A stretch of DNA of 64,000 bases from Hyalella azteca. Lineage: Eukaryota; Arthropoda; Malacostraca; Amphipoda; Hyalellidae. This document shows, piece after piece, positions 43,861 to 56,669 of this stretch (position 1 is the stretch's first letter; every line of letters starts with the position of its first letter). Both the position numbers and the translations under genes were made by a program. The stretch spans positions 80,873 to 144,872 of the forward strand of contig NW_025941478.1 of assembly GCF_000764305.2 (NCBI RefSeq), written 5' to 3'. Under the pieces are notes generated by a model. The model searched no databases. It saw nothing but the letters and a program-made list of their open reading frames with translations, and was not told where the DNA came from.

Positions 43861-45160
43861 AAATAAATCAACAAATAAACATTACTTATTCAATAAATAT
43901 TGTTGTGATACAATGCTATTTATTAAAGCATTTTATTATTTGTTATTGGAAGATAAGAACAATTTGCTGTACAATATACTATCGCAGAAATACCATCATA
44001 AAATCATCACGGAGCATTGAGCCCGAGCAAATATATATACGTTCCTAGTTTATACATGAACGAAATGACATTAAATGGATTAAATTTTAGAGTTCGATAA
44101 ACAATTTAAACTCGAAAATCGTCGTTTTATGCTGGAACTTGAGCGCTAAATCAAGTGGTTGTTATTCGTTCACCGTCATATACATATAAATTAATAAGTG
44201 GCAACTCTATATTTCACGTTATACAACATTAAAATAATTATACTCATGCTCAAACCATACAACTGTCTGCGAAATATAAACATATTTCCTTCAACAATTG
44301 ATGTGTTTGCTCATACATCATCGTTTTGCAGTGAGAAATAATTTATATAGTTAAAAAATATTACTTTTAATACGTATATATACATAAATAAACGGTATTT
44401 ATAATCGACAATTTAGATTTCTATAAAATGATAATATTTTACGCCATCAAATAATTGGCTTTAAAAGTAACCGTTAACAGTGTATGATTTCCATATAGTG
44501 GAATGCTCCCAGATCGGTACATATATAGGTGCTAATTGAAGAGTTGAATTTTTGGGTCAGAATTAATTTGGAATGCGATTTTATTTTAGTCACGCCTAAA
44601 CGCAGCTATATAGTGTTCGGACGTCAAAAAGAAGTTTAACCTTAAGCCTTCAATGACCAATATCACAAAGCTTAAAAACAAGATTTAAGAACAATTCCCT
44701 GGTATGTAAATGATATTACAAGCTTCATGATGGACGGGAAGAATGCAGTATTATGAATGCAATTTCACGCTTTGAAATTTAATCCCTACTATTAGAGGAA
44801 TTTCAGTGACTAATGACTCCTGTTATTGTCTTAATAGATGATGAATTTGTGGTCAGATCATACATGAGTGAAGGGAGCCTGTGAGAATATATAAAGGTAA
44901 GGGTGAATGTACTTAATCGTTAACTTCCCATTACAGAGATCTCTGCTTATACTAGCTAATGTCTCTGATTTAAAAGCTAGTATACTATATATACCAGCTA
45001 TTAATTGTTACTGATTTGAAAGAGAAAAATTTATGACACATATAGGCTTCCACGTAAGAATCTCTGACTGCAAAAGTCTCTGAATTGTAACACATTTACT
45101 CTACATGATTTATATGTGCCTCAACGTCGTATATAATGAAAAACAGCTGAGGGATAATTA
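43861..45160. other. AT-rich non-coding stretch
   Basis: No gene, RNA or clear repeat recognised. Confidence 0.45.
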
Positions 45161-45164
45161 ACAG

Positions 45165-45760
45165 GCGAGCTGAGCAAAAACAGGCGAGCTGAGTAAAAAA
45201 CAGGCGAGCTGAGCAAAAAACAGGCGAGCTGAGCGAAAAACAGGCGAGCTGAGCGAAAAACAGGCGAGCTGAGCAAAAAACAGGCGAGTTGAGCATAAAA
45301 AATGCGAGCTGAGGAACAACAGGCGAGCTGAGCGAAAAACAGGCGAGCTGAGGAACAATTAACAGGCGAGCTGAGCAAAAACAGGCGAGCTGAGAAACAA
45401 CAGGCGAGTTGAGCGAAAAACAGGCGAGCTGAGCGGAAAGCAGGCGAGCTGAGGAACAATAGGCGAGCTGAGGAACAACAGGCGAGCTGAGGAACAACAG
45501 GCGAGCTGAGGAACAACAGGCGAGCTGAGGAACAACAGGCGAGCTGAGGAACAACAGGCGAGCAGAGAAACAACAGGCGAGCTGAGGAACAACAGGCGAG
45601 CTGAGAAAAAGCAGGCGAGCTGAGCAGAAACAGCCGAGCTGAGGAACAACAGGCGAGCTGAGGAACAACAGGCGAGCTGAAGAACAACAGGCGAGCTGAA
45701 GAACAACAGGCGAGCAGAGAAACAACAGGCGAGCTGAGGAACAACAGGCGAGCTGAGACT
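45165..45760 (+). repeat. 19-20 bp minisatellite (CAGGCGAGCTGAGGAACAA), about 30 copies
   Basis: Variants GAGCAAAAA, GAGCGAAAAA and GAGGAACAA occur in runs. Three minus-strand frames stay open and give SSARLL / QLAC peptides, which are by-products. Confidence 0.95.
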
Positions 45761-45868
45761 ACATATATATATGCATGCATGCTCTGCTCGCCTGAGTCCG
45801 CGGGTATATATATATATATATATCTGCACCCGAGTGTATACAGGTACTCAAATATACACTCGGGAGCA

Positions 45869-46014
45869 GGGCCTATACTTTCAAAAAAAGTTAAGAGATC
45901 ATAAGTTCATCAGCCAATCATTGACGGCCTTTCAAGCAAAATCCACCAATCATAGACAAGAAAATAGAGCGTAAGTACTTACGTTCACTTAGCGAACTTT
46001 GAAAGTATGGCCCC
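45869..46014. mobile_element. MITE-like element with about 17-bp terminal inverted repeats
   Basis: The left end GGGCCTATACTTTCAAAAAA faces the right end AACTTTGAAAGTATGGCCCC; the termini are inverted with one indel. It is about 146 bp, non-coding, with an inner inverted pair around GTAAGTACTTACG. Target-site duplication is not clear. Confidence 0.6.
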
Positions 46015-48660
46015 AGATATATATACCCGCGGTATATAGCGAGTATATAGTGCAGGTACTCAAATAAATTGCCGAGTCATGTTGTGCACATTGTGACACA
46101 CATGCTGCGTGTAGCACTGATACCTGCTTTTCCGGGCAAACGATCGGTCAAGATGACCCACATATAAGGACAGGAGTGCATCGCTATATTTGGACAAAGT
46201 CTATTTAATTTCTATGAGTGCATTACGTGGCATCGGAATCACTCCTCTGAAATTGACTATATATCTACTATATTTATATATAATATATAGATATAAATGT
46301 TATAATTTTCCATTATATAAGTTATTCCCTTGTCCAATAACATGTTAAAGCTTTTGACAAGCTATATATATATACCTATAGTTTATAGTTATAATGGTAA
46401 TCACGACCATTGTTGGACTATCGATGTGAAATGTAACACTTCAAATAAATAAACCTCTTTCTAATCAGAAAAACTAATCATGTAGTCACATTCCTCTTTA
46501 TCTTCCAGTCCTTCTTAAATTCCTAAATAATTTTTACAATGAAATGAAAATCTCGGCACGCCGCATCCCACATAGAAATTTTTTTTCGTCTCTTGATCAG
46601 CTACGATGCCACGATGAAAACCCGGGCTTCAAACAAACGACCAATTTTAATTATGAAAATCATACTTTTGAGATTCGGAAAATAATGCAATATATTCATA
46701 ACTCAACCTTATGATATGGCTGGCTAACACATGCTCAACATTTTTGTCCAACCAAAAACACAGAAAAATAAGATGGCTGTGAGTAAATACTCTAATGAAA
46801 TTTAAAGTAGTATATTACTTGCTATGAAACATAGCCCGTTCACTGTATATATTAGTTGAGGCGGAAGTCCATCGATGAACTTTACCTTAAATAGTCTTTC
46901 TGCAGCGCAAATTATACCGAACCTATAGGTTTACCGAAGGTAATTTTGGCGAACCTATATAGGTTCGCCAAAATTACCTTTGTCACAAGTATAGCAGTTA
47001 GTAATCTACGGACGACCGTTAATTTAATCACTTTTTAAATTGCCAAGAGGAATACAGCGCAAATTTGCGACGTTTAGTTAAGCGGTCGCATCAAGTATAA
47101 GGCAGGACATATATACGCGCTATATATGGGTATAAACTTAACCCATTTTTGGGACCTTGACAAATAAAACGCAAGCAAATTAACAGAACAGCTTTATTTA
47201 TAGGCATCGTAAACACGGGGAAGATATCGTCCTTTTTCCAAGTGTAGTTTGGATTTTATAAGGTATAAAATAGAAGAGAATTTCAGACCTTTGTCTCCTG
47301 GAAGTACAAATGTTTTCTTTTGTGTAAGACTAATCAAGGACTATATATAGCGCCGAAGAATTTAGTACTCAAACGAATAAAATGAATTTGATACTCAAAT
47401 GCTTTTCTGCACCACTGAATTCAATTAATGCACCATTGAATTTTAATTTTCAATGAATTTCATGCACCACAGAATCGATACTTCGTAAGTAAACCAAATC
47501 TGTAATTTATTCATTAGTAAACCAAAAAGTTTAACTTGTTCTGTAGGGAAATATTCTCTATATATACGCTGGAGGTATAATCCTCTCCTATATATAGGAA
47601 TGATCAAAAGGTAAGCGCTATAAGCAGGATAGAAATAAGTGATTTTCAGTTTAGGCATTTTGAAAAAAATTTATTCAAAACTTCGCATTTTCTGGGCAGT
47701 TCTTCATATTTAAGGCAGTTGAAATCCATTTAGAAAGCTGCGTCCAGGTTTAAATTAACTTTGGCAGATGTTGAAGATTACTGGAGATACTGGTAAAAAC
47801 AAACGCATCATCACAACAGAGTCAATAAGCAAGTAATAATGCACATATTTCAGTAGTTCAGTATTTACCGTTAATTAAAGAATGAGGCTCACCTTAATCA
47901 ATTACGAATAAGTGCACATATTGCGTAGTGCTTTTAGATGTAGAAATTAATTGTAATAATGATTATTGATTTTTTTAACGCGCGGCAGTTCCGAATATAA
48001 ATAGAGGTTACCATAGTATAGGGAATGACCACCTTGGCCAATCAAGTTAATAATTTCAAGGTTTAGGGTTTAGTGGTCGATAGTTAAAGTTTAAACGTTT
48101 TAAGGTTTTAAGTCAAATAGGCAATTTGACGAGCCGGCCAAAGTGTTCAACAAAAGAAGTGAAAAACGCATGCACACAAAACTGAAATATTTAACTAAAC
48201 AAGAGTTGTGCACAACAAATTAACACCTTTTATTTAATGAATTAAGGAAACTATAAGGTAACAAAGTAAGTAGAGGAACTGGAAACGACCGCGCAGGTTG
48301 AGTTTACACAATTACGCTATTCTCAAGAGCAGCGGCTCAGCCTTAATTATTATGGACTGAGCACGTTCTGCTTCTTCGTAGTAGTCATTCCAGAAGCCCG
48401 GATCGGAAATTTTCCGAACAATTCATTAGTAATCCAAAATTTGTCACTAATTTTCATCAGTAAACCAAAACCTGCATCGGTAAATTAAAATGGTTTGTAT
48501 TGCATTACACGTCCGTTAATTATAACGTAATGCATAAATATCGATGTGTACCGGAGTAACTAATGGCCCGTTTCCACTATATATAAATTCAATATAAATT
48601 TGCTCAAAATTATACACTCTTATAAAATTTTCCAACTTCCCACAAGAGTAAAAAAATATA
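46015..48660. other. AT-rich non-coding stretch
   Basis: No gene recognised. Contains a perfect palindrome (46937-46980) and TA-rich simple sequence. Confidence 0.45.
46937..46980. repeat. Perfect 44-bp palindrome
   Basis: AAGGTAATTTTGGCGAACC then TATATA then its reverse complement, with no spacer and no mismatch. Confidence 0.97.
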
Positions 48661-48664
48661 TAAC

Positions 48665-48815
48665 TCAGTACTCACTGCAGTGAGTGACAGAGAGCGCATT
48701 TTCTCGTCGACGAAAGCGTGACGTCACGGACGGACAGACAGACGGACGGACAGACGGACATGGCGAGCACAATAGTGCATTTTTTCCATAAATGAGAAAC
48801 TGCGCTAAAAAGCAA
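48665..48815 (+). mobile_element. Dispersed repeat, copy 2 (unclassified)
   Basis: Counterpart of 42487-42670, with the same ordered blocks (AGTACTCACTGCA, GCATTTTCTCGT, GGACGGACAGACGG, TTTTTTCCATAAATGAGAAA). It includes GTGACGTCACGG. Confidence 0.6.
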
Positions 48816-48979
48816 AGTTGTCGCAAACTCACGGCATTCGCACAAAAATTAGGGACAGCGTACCAGGTTTGCAGGAAGTTCAAGAAATACTAAATGAATG
48901 AGGAGTATACGTATGATACTTCTGGAAATACGGATTGATTAGTTGACGGCACAAAACTGAAGTTCTAATATGTAGCACA

Positions 48980-48998
48980 AGATGTGTATAAGAGACAG
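48980..48998 (+). other. Nextera mosaic-end adapter (left of a library insert)
   Basis: AGATGTGTATAAGAGACAG, exact 19-base Tn5 mosaic end, pointing right. Confidence 0.96.
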
Positions 48999-49109
48999 GT
49001 GCTGCAGGCTGCCTTGCAGGCTGGTGCTGCAGGCTGCCTTTGTGNTACAATTATTCGATTGTTGCAATTATTCGATTGTTACAATATTATTCGCGAGAGG
49101 ACATAAGTC
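48999..49109. other. 111-bp tagmented library insert of uncertain placement
   Basis: It lies between two mosaic ends oriented exactly as in a finished Nextera fragment and contains an N at 49025. It includes two GCTGCAGGCTGCC copies. It probably entered the assembly as an untrimmed read. Confidence 0.85.
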
Positions 49110-49128
49110 CTGTCTCTTATACACATCT
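49110..49128 (-). other. Nextera mosaic-end adapter (right of a library insert)
   Basis: CTGTCTCTTATACACATCT, exact reverse complement of the element at 48980. Confidence 0.96.
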
Positions 49129-51840
49129 TTAGGGATAGATGGCCGGTTATTGTTTCACGGCTCCATCCTGCTAAAGCGCGACCAGCCCGGCTAAACCCGG
49201 CGCCGGTCTCGGCTCAAAATTTTAACTGGGTACTCTCACCAGCCGGTTATCGTTGTGTGAAAGAAGAGATTGAAGAATTAGTTATACTGGGCATCTTCAT
49301 AGGGAGTTTACTATGCTGCAGCTCAGCAGGTATTGACCCGGCCGACGAATTGCTGCTGTGCGTACGTAGACCCAGCGTCATGAGTGGTATAAACGAAAAT
49401 CTGAAGCCTCATCCAGTGGTGTTTTTTCTTTAGGTTCGGCTTCCACGAGGTTCGGCTTTTTTTAGGTTCGGCTTCTAGTGGAACACGAATTCCACCAGAT
49501 TTTGTACAACTAAAATTCTTTAGGCGTATATTTTATCGCCTTTTTGCACCCATGTTTTCAGAAATTTTGAAATTTTGAAATTTTCGCGGTTAAAAGAAAT
49601 TTTGACCGCGAAAAAGTGTAACGCAAGTTGCTTCTTAAACGTTGTATTTAAGGGGCCGCGAGGCAGCAGGTTCTAGCATTTTCCCGATTCAACTAAATTA
49701 AGAGCACTACAATGCAACCATTTCATGATGGTACCAATTAATGCTGTCTGCCTGTCTCGTCTCATGACATTTTAAACTGCTTCATTGAAAACTTTTGTAG
49801 ACTTCGACCAATACATTGCAAGGTCTACATGGAAGAAGATTATCCAACACTCTAAACCAAAATTAAAATTATTAACCTTAGTTCGCACGTACATTACCTC
49901 ATTTACATATGGTCAGAGCAAATACTTTGTCTTGCAGAATGCACACTCCGATATTTTATCCATCAAGCAGCAATACAATCACTTTTTCACAAACCATTCA
50001 TGAATGTCTCCCGGAGAATATTCTGAATATGCTGAAGTACTTGTGTCAGGATAATACTGACTGAATGACTACAATTAATGCCCAACCATTGCTGTAGAAA
50101 TGAACTATGTTTTTCGGTGTTGCCATCAAACATTTGAAAGCATCGTCGACCAGGAGAGTCAGCCCATGAAGGCCAACCAAATATTAGCAGCCATCGTCAG
50201 CCCAGAGGGCCAACCAAATAATGGCGGCCGTCGTCAGCCCAGAGGGCCAACCAAATATTAGCAGCCATCGTCAGCCCAGAGGGCCAACCAAATAATGGCG
50301 GCCGTCGTCAGCCCAGAGGGCCAAACANAGTGCCTTCGTTACCAATAAAGTGTCAGAAATTCTCCACGTTCACTTCCCTGCACGGTTAAAGTTTGGTTGT
50401 CTGACTGGCGCTGAAGTAAGAGCGGCAGGTATAGCCGTCGCGCTTACAAACTGAACGATCAAGGAAATAGCGATATACACTGTAAAATTAATTTTTTTGC
50501 ACTGAAACTTGTTTGTTTGCATTGCCGTATTTTTACTGAAATTCCCTAGATGTTTGTTTGCATTGCCGTCAGTGGCCCTAGACATTTACGTATATATGAT
50601 CGTGTGATAAAAATTATCAATATTAAAAGAAGGATGAATAAAACTAAACAAATAAATCAAAATAATAATTAATACAACCGATCAATATGTACAAAAATCA
50701 AAATCATGACTGTGCGCTTTCTCAAGGCCAACTATTTATTTTCATTGATGATCTATTCAAGTCATTATTTCATAGACTTTCTGCACATACAAAACGAAGA
50801 CACAAATTTAATTAGAACCAATGGAATAAATAAACTAATAAACCCAGAAATATAGCACGGATGGCATTAAGGAATTATATGAATAAGAATATTACATATA
50901 AATATTACAATATTTATATAAACACGACTAATTAACAGACGTGAACCTTCTATTTAGAACCAACGAAATAAATAAACGAAATATAGCACGGATGGCATAT
51001 AAGGAATTATATGAATAAGAAAATTACATATAAATATTACAATATTTATATGAACACGCGACTAATTGACAGACGTGAACCTTAATCTTGGTGCAATGGC
51101 ATATATCAATGATAAGGCATAATACATTCCTATAGATACGTAAGGTCACATTAGTGGTGACTATAGAAACCTGAACTACAACCTACTTAATATTATTAAT
51201 ACAATATTATTATTACATACATAACAATAATATTATTATTATTATTACATACATAACAATAATATTATTAATACAATATTATTAATACAACCTAATATTT
51301 GCCAAAAAACATTACGTCTCTTTACAGCATTAAATTGCCATGTTTGCATTGAAATTCGAATAGTGTTTTTTTGGGTATGATATAATGAAGTAGGAAAATA
51401 AACGTTATATGGCATCAGCACTACAATGTTGATGAAATTTTCATCAAAAAATTCACATTCTTAAATAGTTAACGATTATTGTTATTAATATTATTATTAT
51501 TATTGATTATTATTGAAGTTGCTACTATTCAATCGCTACAAATGCCAAAGAATTTATTTAAGAAGAGAAAATAACAGTGTGAGTTGTAGAAGAAAAATGT
51601 GCGCGTGGAATTCGCGAAAAATTCTCACAATTAGCTATAAAATTAAATACGAGTATTTATTAGGCAGGTGCTGGGCATTTGAGTTGAAGAACATTCCAAG
51701 AACATGACCTATACACTATATAGACTTTTCAAAATAGATTAATTTACAAGTCAGGAGGACCTAAAAACCTCAATACAATTACGTTATTCGAGTTGGCTAC
51801 AATAAAAAGTTCCAATTTTTTATAGTGTGTATGTTCTCAA
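49129..51840. other. Non-coding stretch with one array
   Basis: No gene recognised. A short unique frame around 49785-50003 (KTFVDFDQYIARSTWKK) is open but unsupported. It includes the 37-bp array at 50148-50327 and duplicated AATATAGCACGGATGGCAT blocks (about 50850 and 50985). Confidence 0.45.
50148..50327 (+). repeat. 37-bp minisatellite (CGTCAGCCCAGAGGGCCAAC), about 5 copies, ends at an N
   Basis: The unit continues CAAATATTAGCAGCCAT or CAAATAATGGCGGCCGT. The array stops at an N (50328). Confidence 0.93.
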
Positions 51841-52262
51841 TTATTATAACTGTATTTTCATTTTCAGCAGTATGACTTGCATTAAACATGATATGTAAAA
51901 TTTCTAATCAAAAGATATGTATTTGGGACGACATATATATGAGACTTAATTGTGTCTCATTACTCATACAATAGCAACTCAATACCATGAGCTTTTAGCT
52001 CACGCTGACTCATTAATATATGTTCATTTCTTACCATATTCCGCATCATTTATTATAACTGTATTTTCATTTTCAGCAGTATGACTTGCATTAAACATGA
52101 TATGTAAAACTTCTCATCAAAAGATATGTATTTGGGACGACATATATATGAGACTTAATTGTGTCTCATTACTCATACAATAGCAACTCAATACCAGGCG
52201 CTTTTAGTTCACGGTGACTCATTAATAAATGTTCATTTCTTACCATATTCCGCATCATTTAT
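51841..52262 (+). repeat. Tandem duplication, two copies of about 209 bp
   Basis: Both copies start TTATTATAACTGTATTTTCA and end TTACCATATTCCGCATCATT, with a few substitutions (ATACCATGAGC against ATACCAGGCGC). Confidence 0.95.
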
Positions 52263-52276
52263 TCTTGATGAGAACA

Positions 52277-52505
52277 ACATATGCCTTGTTTAGAAAACAA
52301 GAAGGAACAACATGCGATGTTTAGAAAACAAGAAGGAACAACATGCGATGTTTAGAAAACAAGAAGGAACAACATGCGATGTTTAGAAAACAAGAAGGAT
52401 CAACATGCGATGTTTAGAAAACAAGAAGGAAGAACATGCGATGTTTAGAAAACAAGAAGGAACAACATGCAATGTTTAGAAAACAAGAAGGAAGAACATG
52501 CGATG
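52277..52505 (+). repeat. 31-bp minisatellite (GAACAACATGCGATGTTTAG), about 7 copies
   Basis: The unit continues AAAACAAGAAG. It directly follows the 209-bp duplication. Confidence 0.95.
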
Positions 52506-54180
52506 TTTAGAAGAACAATTAAGAAGGAACAACATACAAAGTTTAAAAGAACATATGTAAAAACATGGAAGACCTGTACCCATAAGAAATTTTGTCATCT
52601 TAGCCCATCACGCGACGAGGTAGGCGATCTATCCTATGGTATTATCTTTACCTATAATATACGTTAAATAAATATTAACCCTTACTATTTTCCTAGGTAT
52701 TATCACGACGAAATATCAAATAGCGATTAAACAAACCATGAAACCTAAAGTAAAATTTTATACCTATATATGTACGCTATTAATATTCCTGTTCAGAGTC
52801 ATTGAATGCTTCTTTATCGAGATATCGAATCATGAATAATTGAAGATTCATCGTCATTCATGATTATCATCATTTGTGAACGTAATAATTCAGAAGCTAA
52901 TTAATTGTTCGCAGATCAAAAAATATCCTGATACAATTATAGGTTAAATATCTTGATGAAGATCCGTTCTTTGACTTTTTTTCACCGTGAAAAATTTATT
53001 TTTATTGTTTTTGTACAAACCGTCAATATCTCATGGAGACGAATATCTTTTAGACTCAAAAATGTTTTAGTTAAAAAAGTTTAGAATTAGTTTCAAGGCT
53101 TGATTGCGTTGTCAGAAGCTCCTCTAGCTAGGACTATTATTATATTATTATTATTAGCATTCGATTATTATTATTAATAATCGAAACACATGCAAAAAAT
53201 GCGTAAGGTTTCAGGTTAAGAAACTTGTCATAGATGGACGGTGGTGTATGAGCGTTGTTTCACGTTCGCCCCCAGGCACGTCCAGAGTTTCTTTGTGTTT
53301 CTCATGAGATTTGTAAGAAAAAAAATAAATTCTTAGTTAGGACTAAAGAGCGGTTTGCTGAACCTTTTCCGGCCGGTGCACCTCATGGCCGCGCCCGCAT
53401 GCACCTGCAGCTGCCACGTGCTATTGCCACGTGTTAATGACACGTGCTACTGCTATGCACGTGCTATTTACACGTGTTAATGCAAATATTAGGCTAATAA
53501 AATATTATGGCCTTAAAATATTAAGCAAATTAATGTACGCCCATAAAAACCGCCTAATGACTGATTTAAAAATGAAGAGGCGATAAATTCGAAATATTGG
53601 GATTCCTTGCTATATCTTTGAGAGAAGAAATATTCAAATAAGTTTTCATAAATTATTGGTTTCGTTTGCTAATTAGGAATTTTTCATTCATGTATCAAAT
53701 TCATTTTATTTCTATGCACTGGCAAATTTATCGGTGTATAAACTTCATCGGTGCGTAAAATTAAATAAAATTCATTAATGTAGTAAATTCTTGCAGTTTC
53801 AAATTCGTTGGAGTATAAAATTCGCTTCGGTGATATTATGTCTCATGTCTCATATACAAAATGTTTTGCTTCCAGAAATGAAAATCCCAAACTTTACACA
53901 AAAGTTCCAAGCCACAGCTGAAAAACAGACGGCATTTTCCTTGTGTTTTCGATGCCTAAATCCGTTTCAGTTGCTTGATCTTTATTTGTCCTGACACTGA
54001 AAAATTAAGTTTTGTACGCTAGCTAAGCGTTCAACAGCCGACCTAATACTCAAATGTGACCGTATAGGTAAACGTAATAAATTTGTTTTTTTTTGCCAAT
54101 GAAAGATGATTCAATTAAAGTTCGCCGCTTGACTACGACTTACTGAGCATAACGTTAAGCCCACGTAACCGTATCTCATT
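52506..54180. other. AT-rich non-coding stretch
   Basis: No gene recognised. A CACGTG/GCTATTG cluster with several CACGTG motifs occurs at about 53415-53480. Confidence 0.45.
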
Positions 54181-54184
54181 TAGG

Positions 54185-54565
54185 CCTCAGTATACATGCC
54201 TATACAAAGGTCGCCCGTGGAGTGGGCCCTGTATACATGCCTATACGTGGTCGGTAGAGTGGGCCCAGTATGCATGCCTATACGTCGTCGGTAGAGTGTA
54301 TGCATGCCCAGTATGCATGCCTATACGTCGTCGGTAGAGTGGGCCCAGTATGCATGCCTATACGTCGTCGGTAGAGTGGGCCCAGTATGCATGCCTATAC
54401 GTCGTCGGTAAAGTGGGCCCAGTATGCATGCCTATACGTCGTCGGTAGAGTGGGCCCAGTATGCATGCCTATACGTCGTCGGTAAAGTGGGCCCAGTATA
54501 CATGCCTATACGTCGTCGGTAGAGTGGGCCCCAATATACATATGCCTATACGTCGTCGGTAGAGT
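54185..54565 (+). repeat. 37-bp minisatellite (GGGCCCAGTATGCATGCCTA), about 10 copies
   Basis: The unit continues TACGTCGTCGGTAGAGT. One unit has an internal duplication near 54300. Confidence 0.95.
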
Positions 54566-55635
54566 TTTAACCCAATCAACTAACACATCCAGTGCAGTGA
54601 CTTAGTCCAAATAACGAACGATAGAGTGATGAAGGCTAAGGATAATTTTACAGATGAAATTTAACACCCTTTTTTTAGCGCATGCAAACAACTCTTGCCT
54701 CACACGTTGACTCTAAAATCATTTCGTATGTCAGCCAGAAATTCTATCGTAGGGTCATTTATATCATGAAACGATACGCGTTTCAATTCACAAACTACAG
54801 CAACCGGAGAATTTGACCCGACAGCAGACCTCGACAAATAAGAGTGTTACATTTCAAAGACAATAATAGCCGGAGATTCTATCTCTGTAAGGGACACCGG
54901 AGAGAGCCTTATCTCTATCGCTTCAGCATCATAAACATGCTAAGTAACAAATATGTCAATCAATCACTCACAAAATCTTGAGCATTTTCGACAATAATCT
55001 TTGACATAAGATAGCCGCCCTGCATATCATTTGATTTTTTTAATATTCGTAATAAATTTGCTTGATTCCTTAGGTTAATAATTTGATAATGGTGTCATAG
55101 GATCCAAACGGCTTGTAGCTTCACTCAAACAAATCTCTGGGTAACAAAGACGTGCGAGATTAAGCGCTATCCCCGCTTGTAACAAAAGTATGCGGTACAG
55201 GCGCGTAAAAAAGCTCTTCGGTTCAGTTCGAGCGGCTGTGTGGGTCGAATTGAGCGCTAGGGTAAAAAAATTTCAAATTTCAAAAATTTCAAATTTTTTT
55301 TTAAAAATTCTAATATTGAAAAACCATTATGAGAACTTTTTCCACAGACAGACGAATGATGTCACAAATTTAATGCTAGTTACATACGTAGTTATTATAA
55401 GAGATAAAATGCTGAAATTGTAAGTATTTGAGATAACATTAAATTCAAATTGAAGTATTCAACAATTCAAGCGTTATAATTCATATGCATGATATTGCCT
55501 AGGCTTTATCGCACCCTTATTGATATTTTTATAGGTAATAACTCCGAATAAAATGCATGGCATCGATTGATGTATGAAATTAAATACATTTTTCAAATGC
55601 ATACAAGTCTCATCACAACACAGCTCTCTGACCAT
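54566..55635. other. Non-coding stretch
   Basis: No gene or RNA recognised. Confidence 0.4.
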
Positions 55636-55639
55636 GTCC

Positions 55640-56440
55640 TATCATGTTGATCTATGACCGGTTTTCGTTATGCATGTTTAATCGTTCCTATCATGTCGAT
55701 CTATGACCGGTTTTCATTATGCATATTTAATCGTTCCTATCATGTCGATCTATGACCGGTTTTCATTATGCATGTTTGATCGTGACAGTAACATTATATG
55801 AGCTGCGTAAATTGGATATAGCCATAATATTACCGACCCTATCTATTCACTCGCCAATTACTGAGCTATTGGAAGCAGGATACGAACCTGCGATCGCTGC
55901 AGGCCTTAATTCATCTTAATTCATTCCTTAATTCGATAGCTCCCATGCTTAAGAAATTAAAAAAACTATTTAACCAACTTTCTAGACTTAACTTAATGAA
56001 AAGTCACATTTTTGCCTTAATTTTCTAGATATAATTTATTTCTGCTGTTGTTAAGAGAACGAACAATTGAACTTGTGAAAAATTAAAAATAACTATCATG
56101 ATTGCTGCAGATGATTGCTGGACGTGCATTATACCTGCAGATGATTATCATTATGCATGTTTAATCGTTCCTATCATGTTGATCTATGACCGGTTTTCAT
56201 TATGCATGTTTAATCGTTCCTATCATGTTGATCTATGACCGGGTTTCATTATGCATGTTTATTCGTTCCTATCATGTTGATCTATGACCGGTTTTCATTA
56301 TGCATAGTTAATCGTTCCTATCATGTTGATCTATGACCGGTTTTCATTATGCATGTTTAATCGTTCCTATCATGTCGATCTATGACCGGTTTTCATTATG
56401 CATGTTTCATCGTGACAGTAGCATTATATGAGCAGCATAA
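55640..56440 (+). repeat. 49-bp repeat in two clusters (55640-55790 and 56150-56410)
   Basis: The unit joins CGTTCCTATCATGTTGATCT, ATGACCGGTTTTCATTATGC and ATGTTTAAT. Each cluster ends in the same unique block (GTGACAGTA-CATTATATGAGC and onward), so the clusters belong to a larger segmental duplication (about 55640-56150 and 56150-56850). Confidence 0.93.
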
Positions 56441-56669
56441 ATTGGATATAGCCATAATATTACCGACCCTATCTATTCACTCGCCAATTACTGAGCTATT
56501 GGAAGCACCATTCGACGGTAAATTAAAAAAGCTATTTAACCAACTTTCTAGATCATGACTTAATGAAAAGTCACATTTTTGCCTTAATTTTCTAGAAATA
56601 ATTTATTTCTGCTGTTGTTCAGAGAAGAAACAATTGAATTTGTGGAAAATTAAAAATAACTATCATGAT

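Noticed and set aside
45096..45829. Minus-strand frames with SSARLLFL repeats resembling a membrane protein
   Set aside because: By-product of the 19-20 bp CAGGCGAGCTGAG array in all three frames.
48982..49194. Small protein beginning MCIRDR
   Set aside because: It begins in a mosaic-end adapter, so it is artefactual.
49785..50003. Retroelement protein remnant
   Set aside because: A 72-codon frame without recognisable integrase or polymerase motifs; I could not support it.
54185..54565. CRISPR-like or centromeric repeat
   Set aside because: Direct 37-bp tandem copies without spacers, too short for a centromeric satellite.
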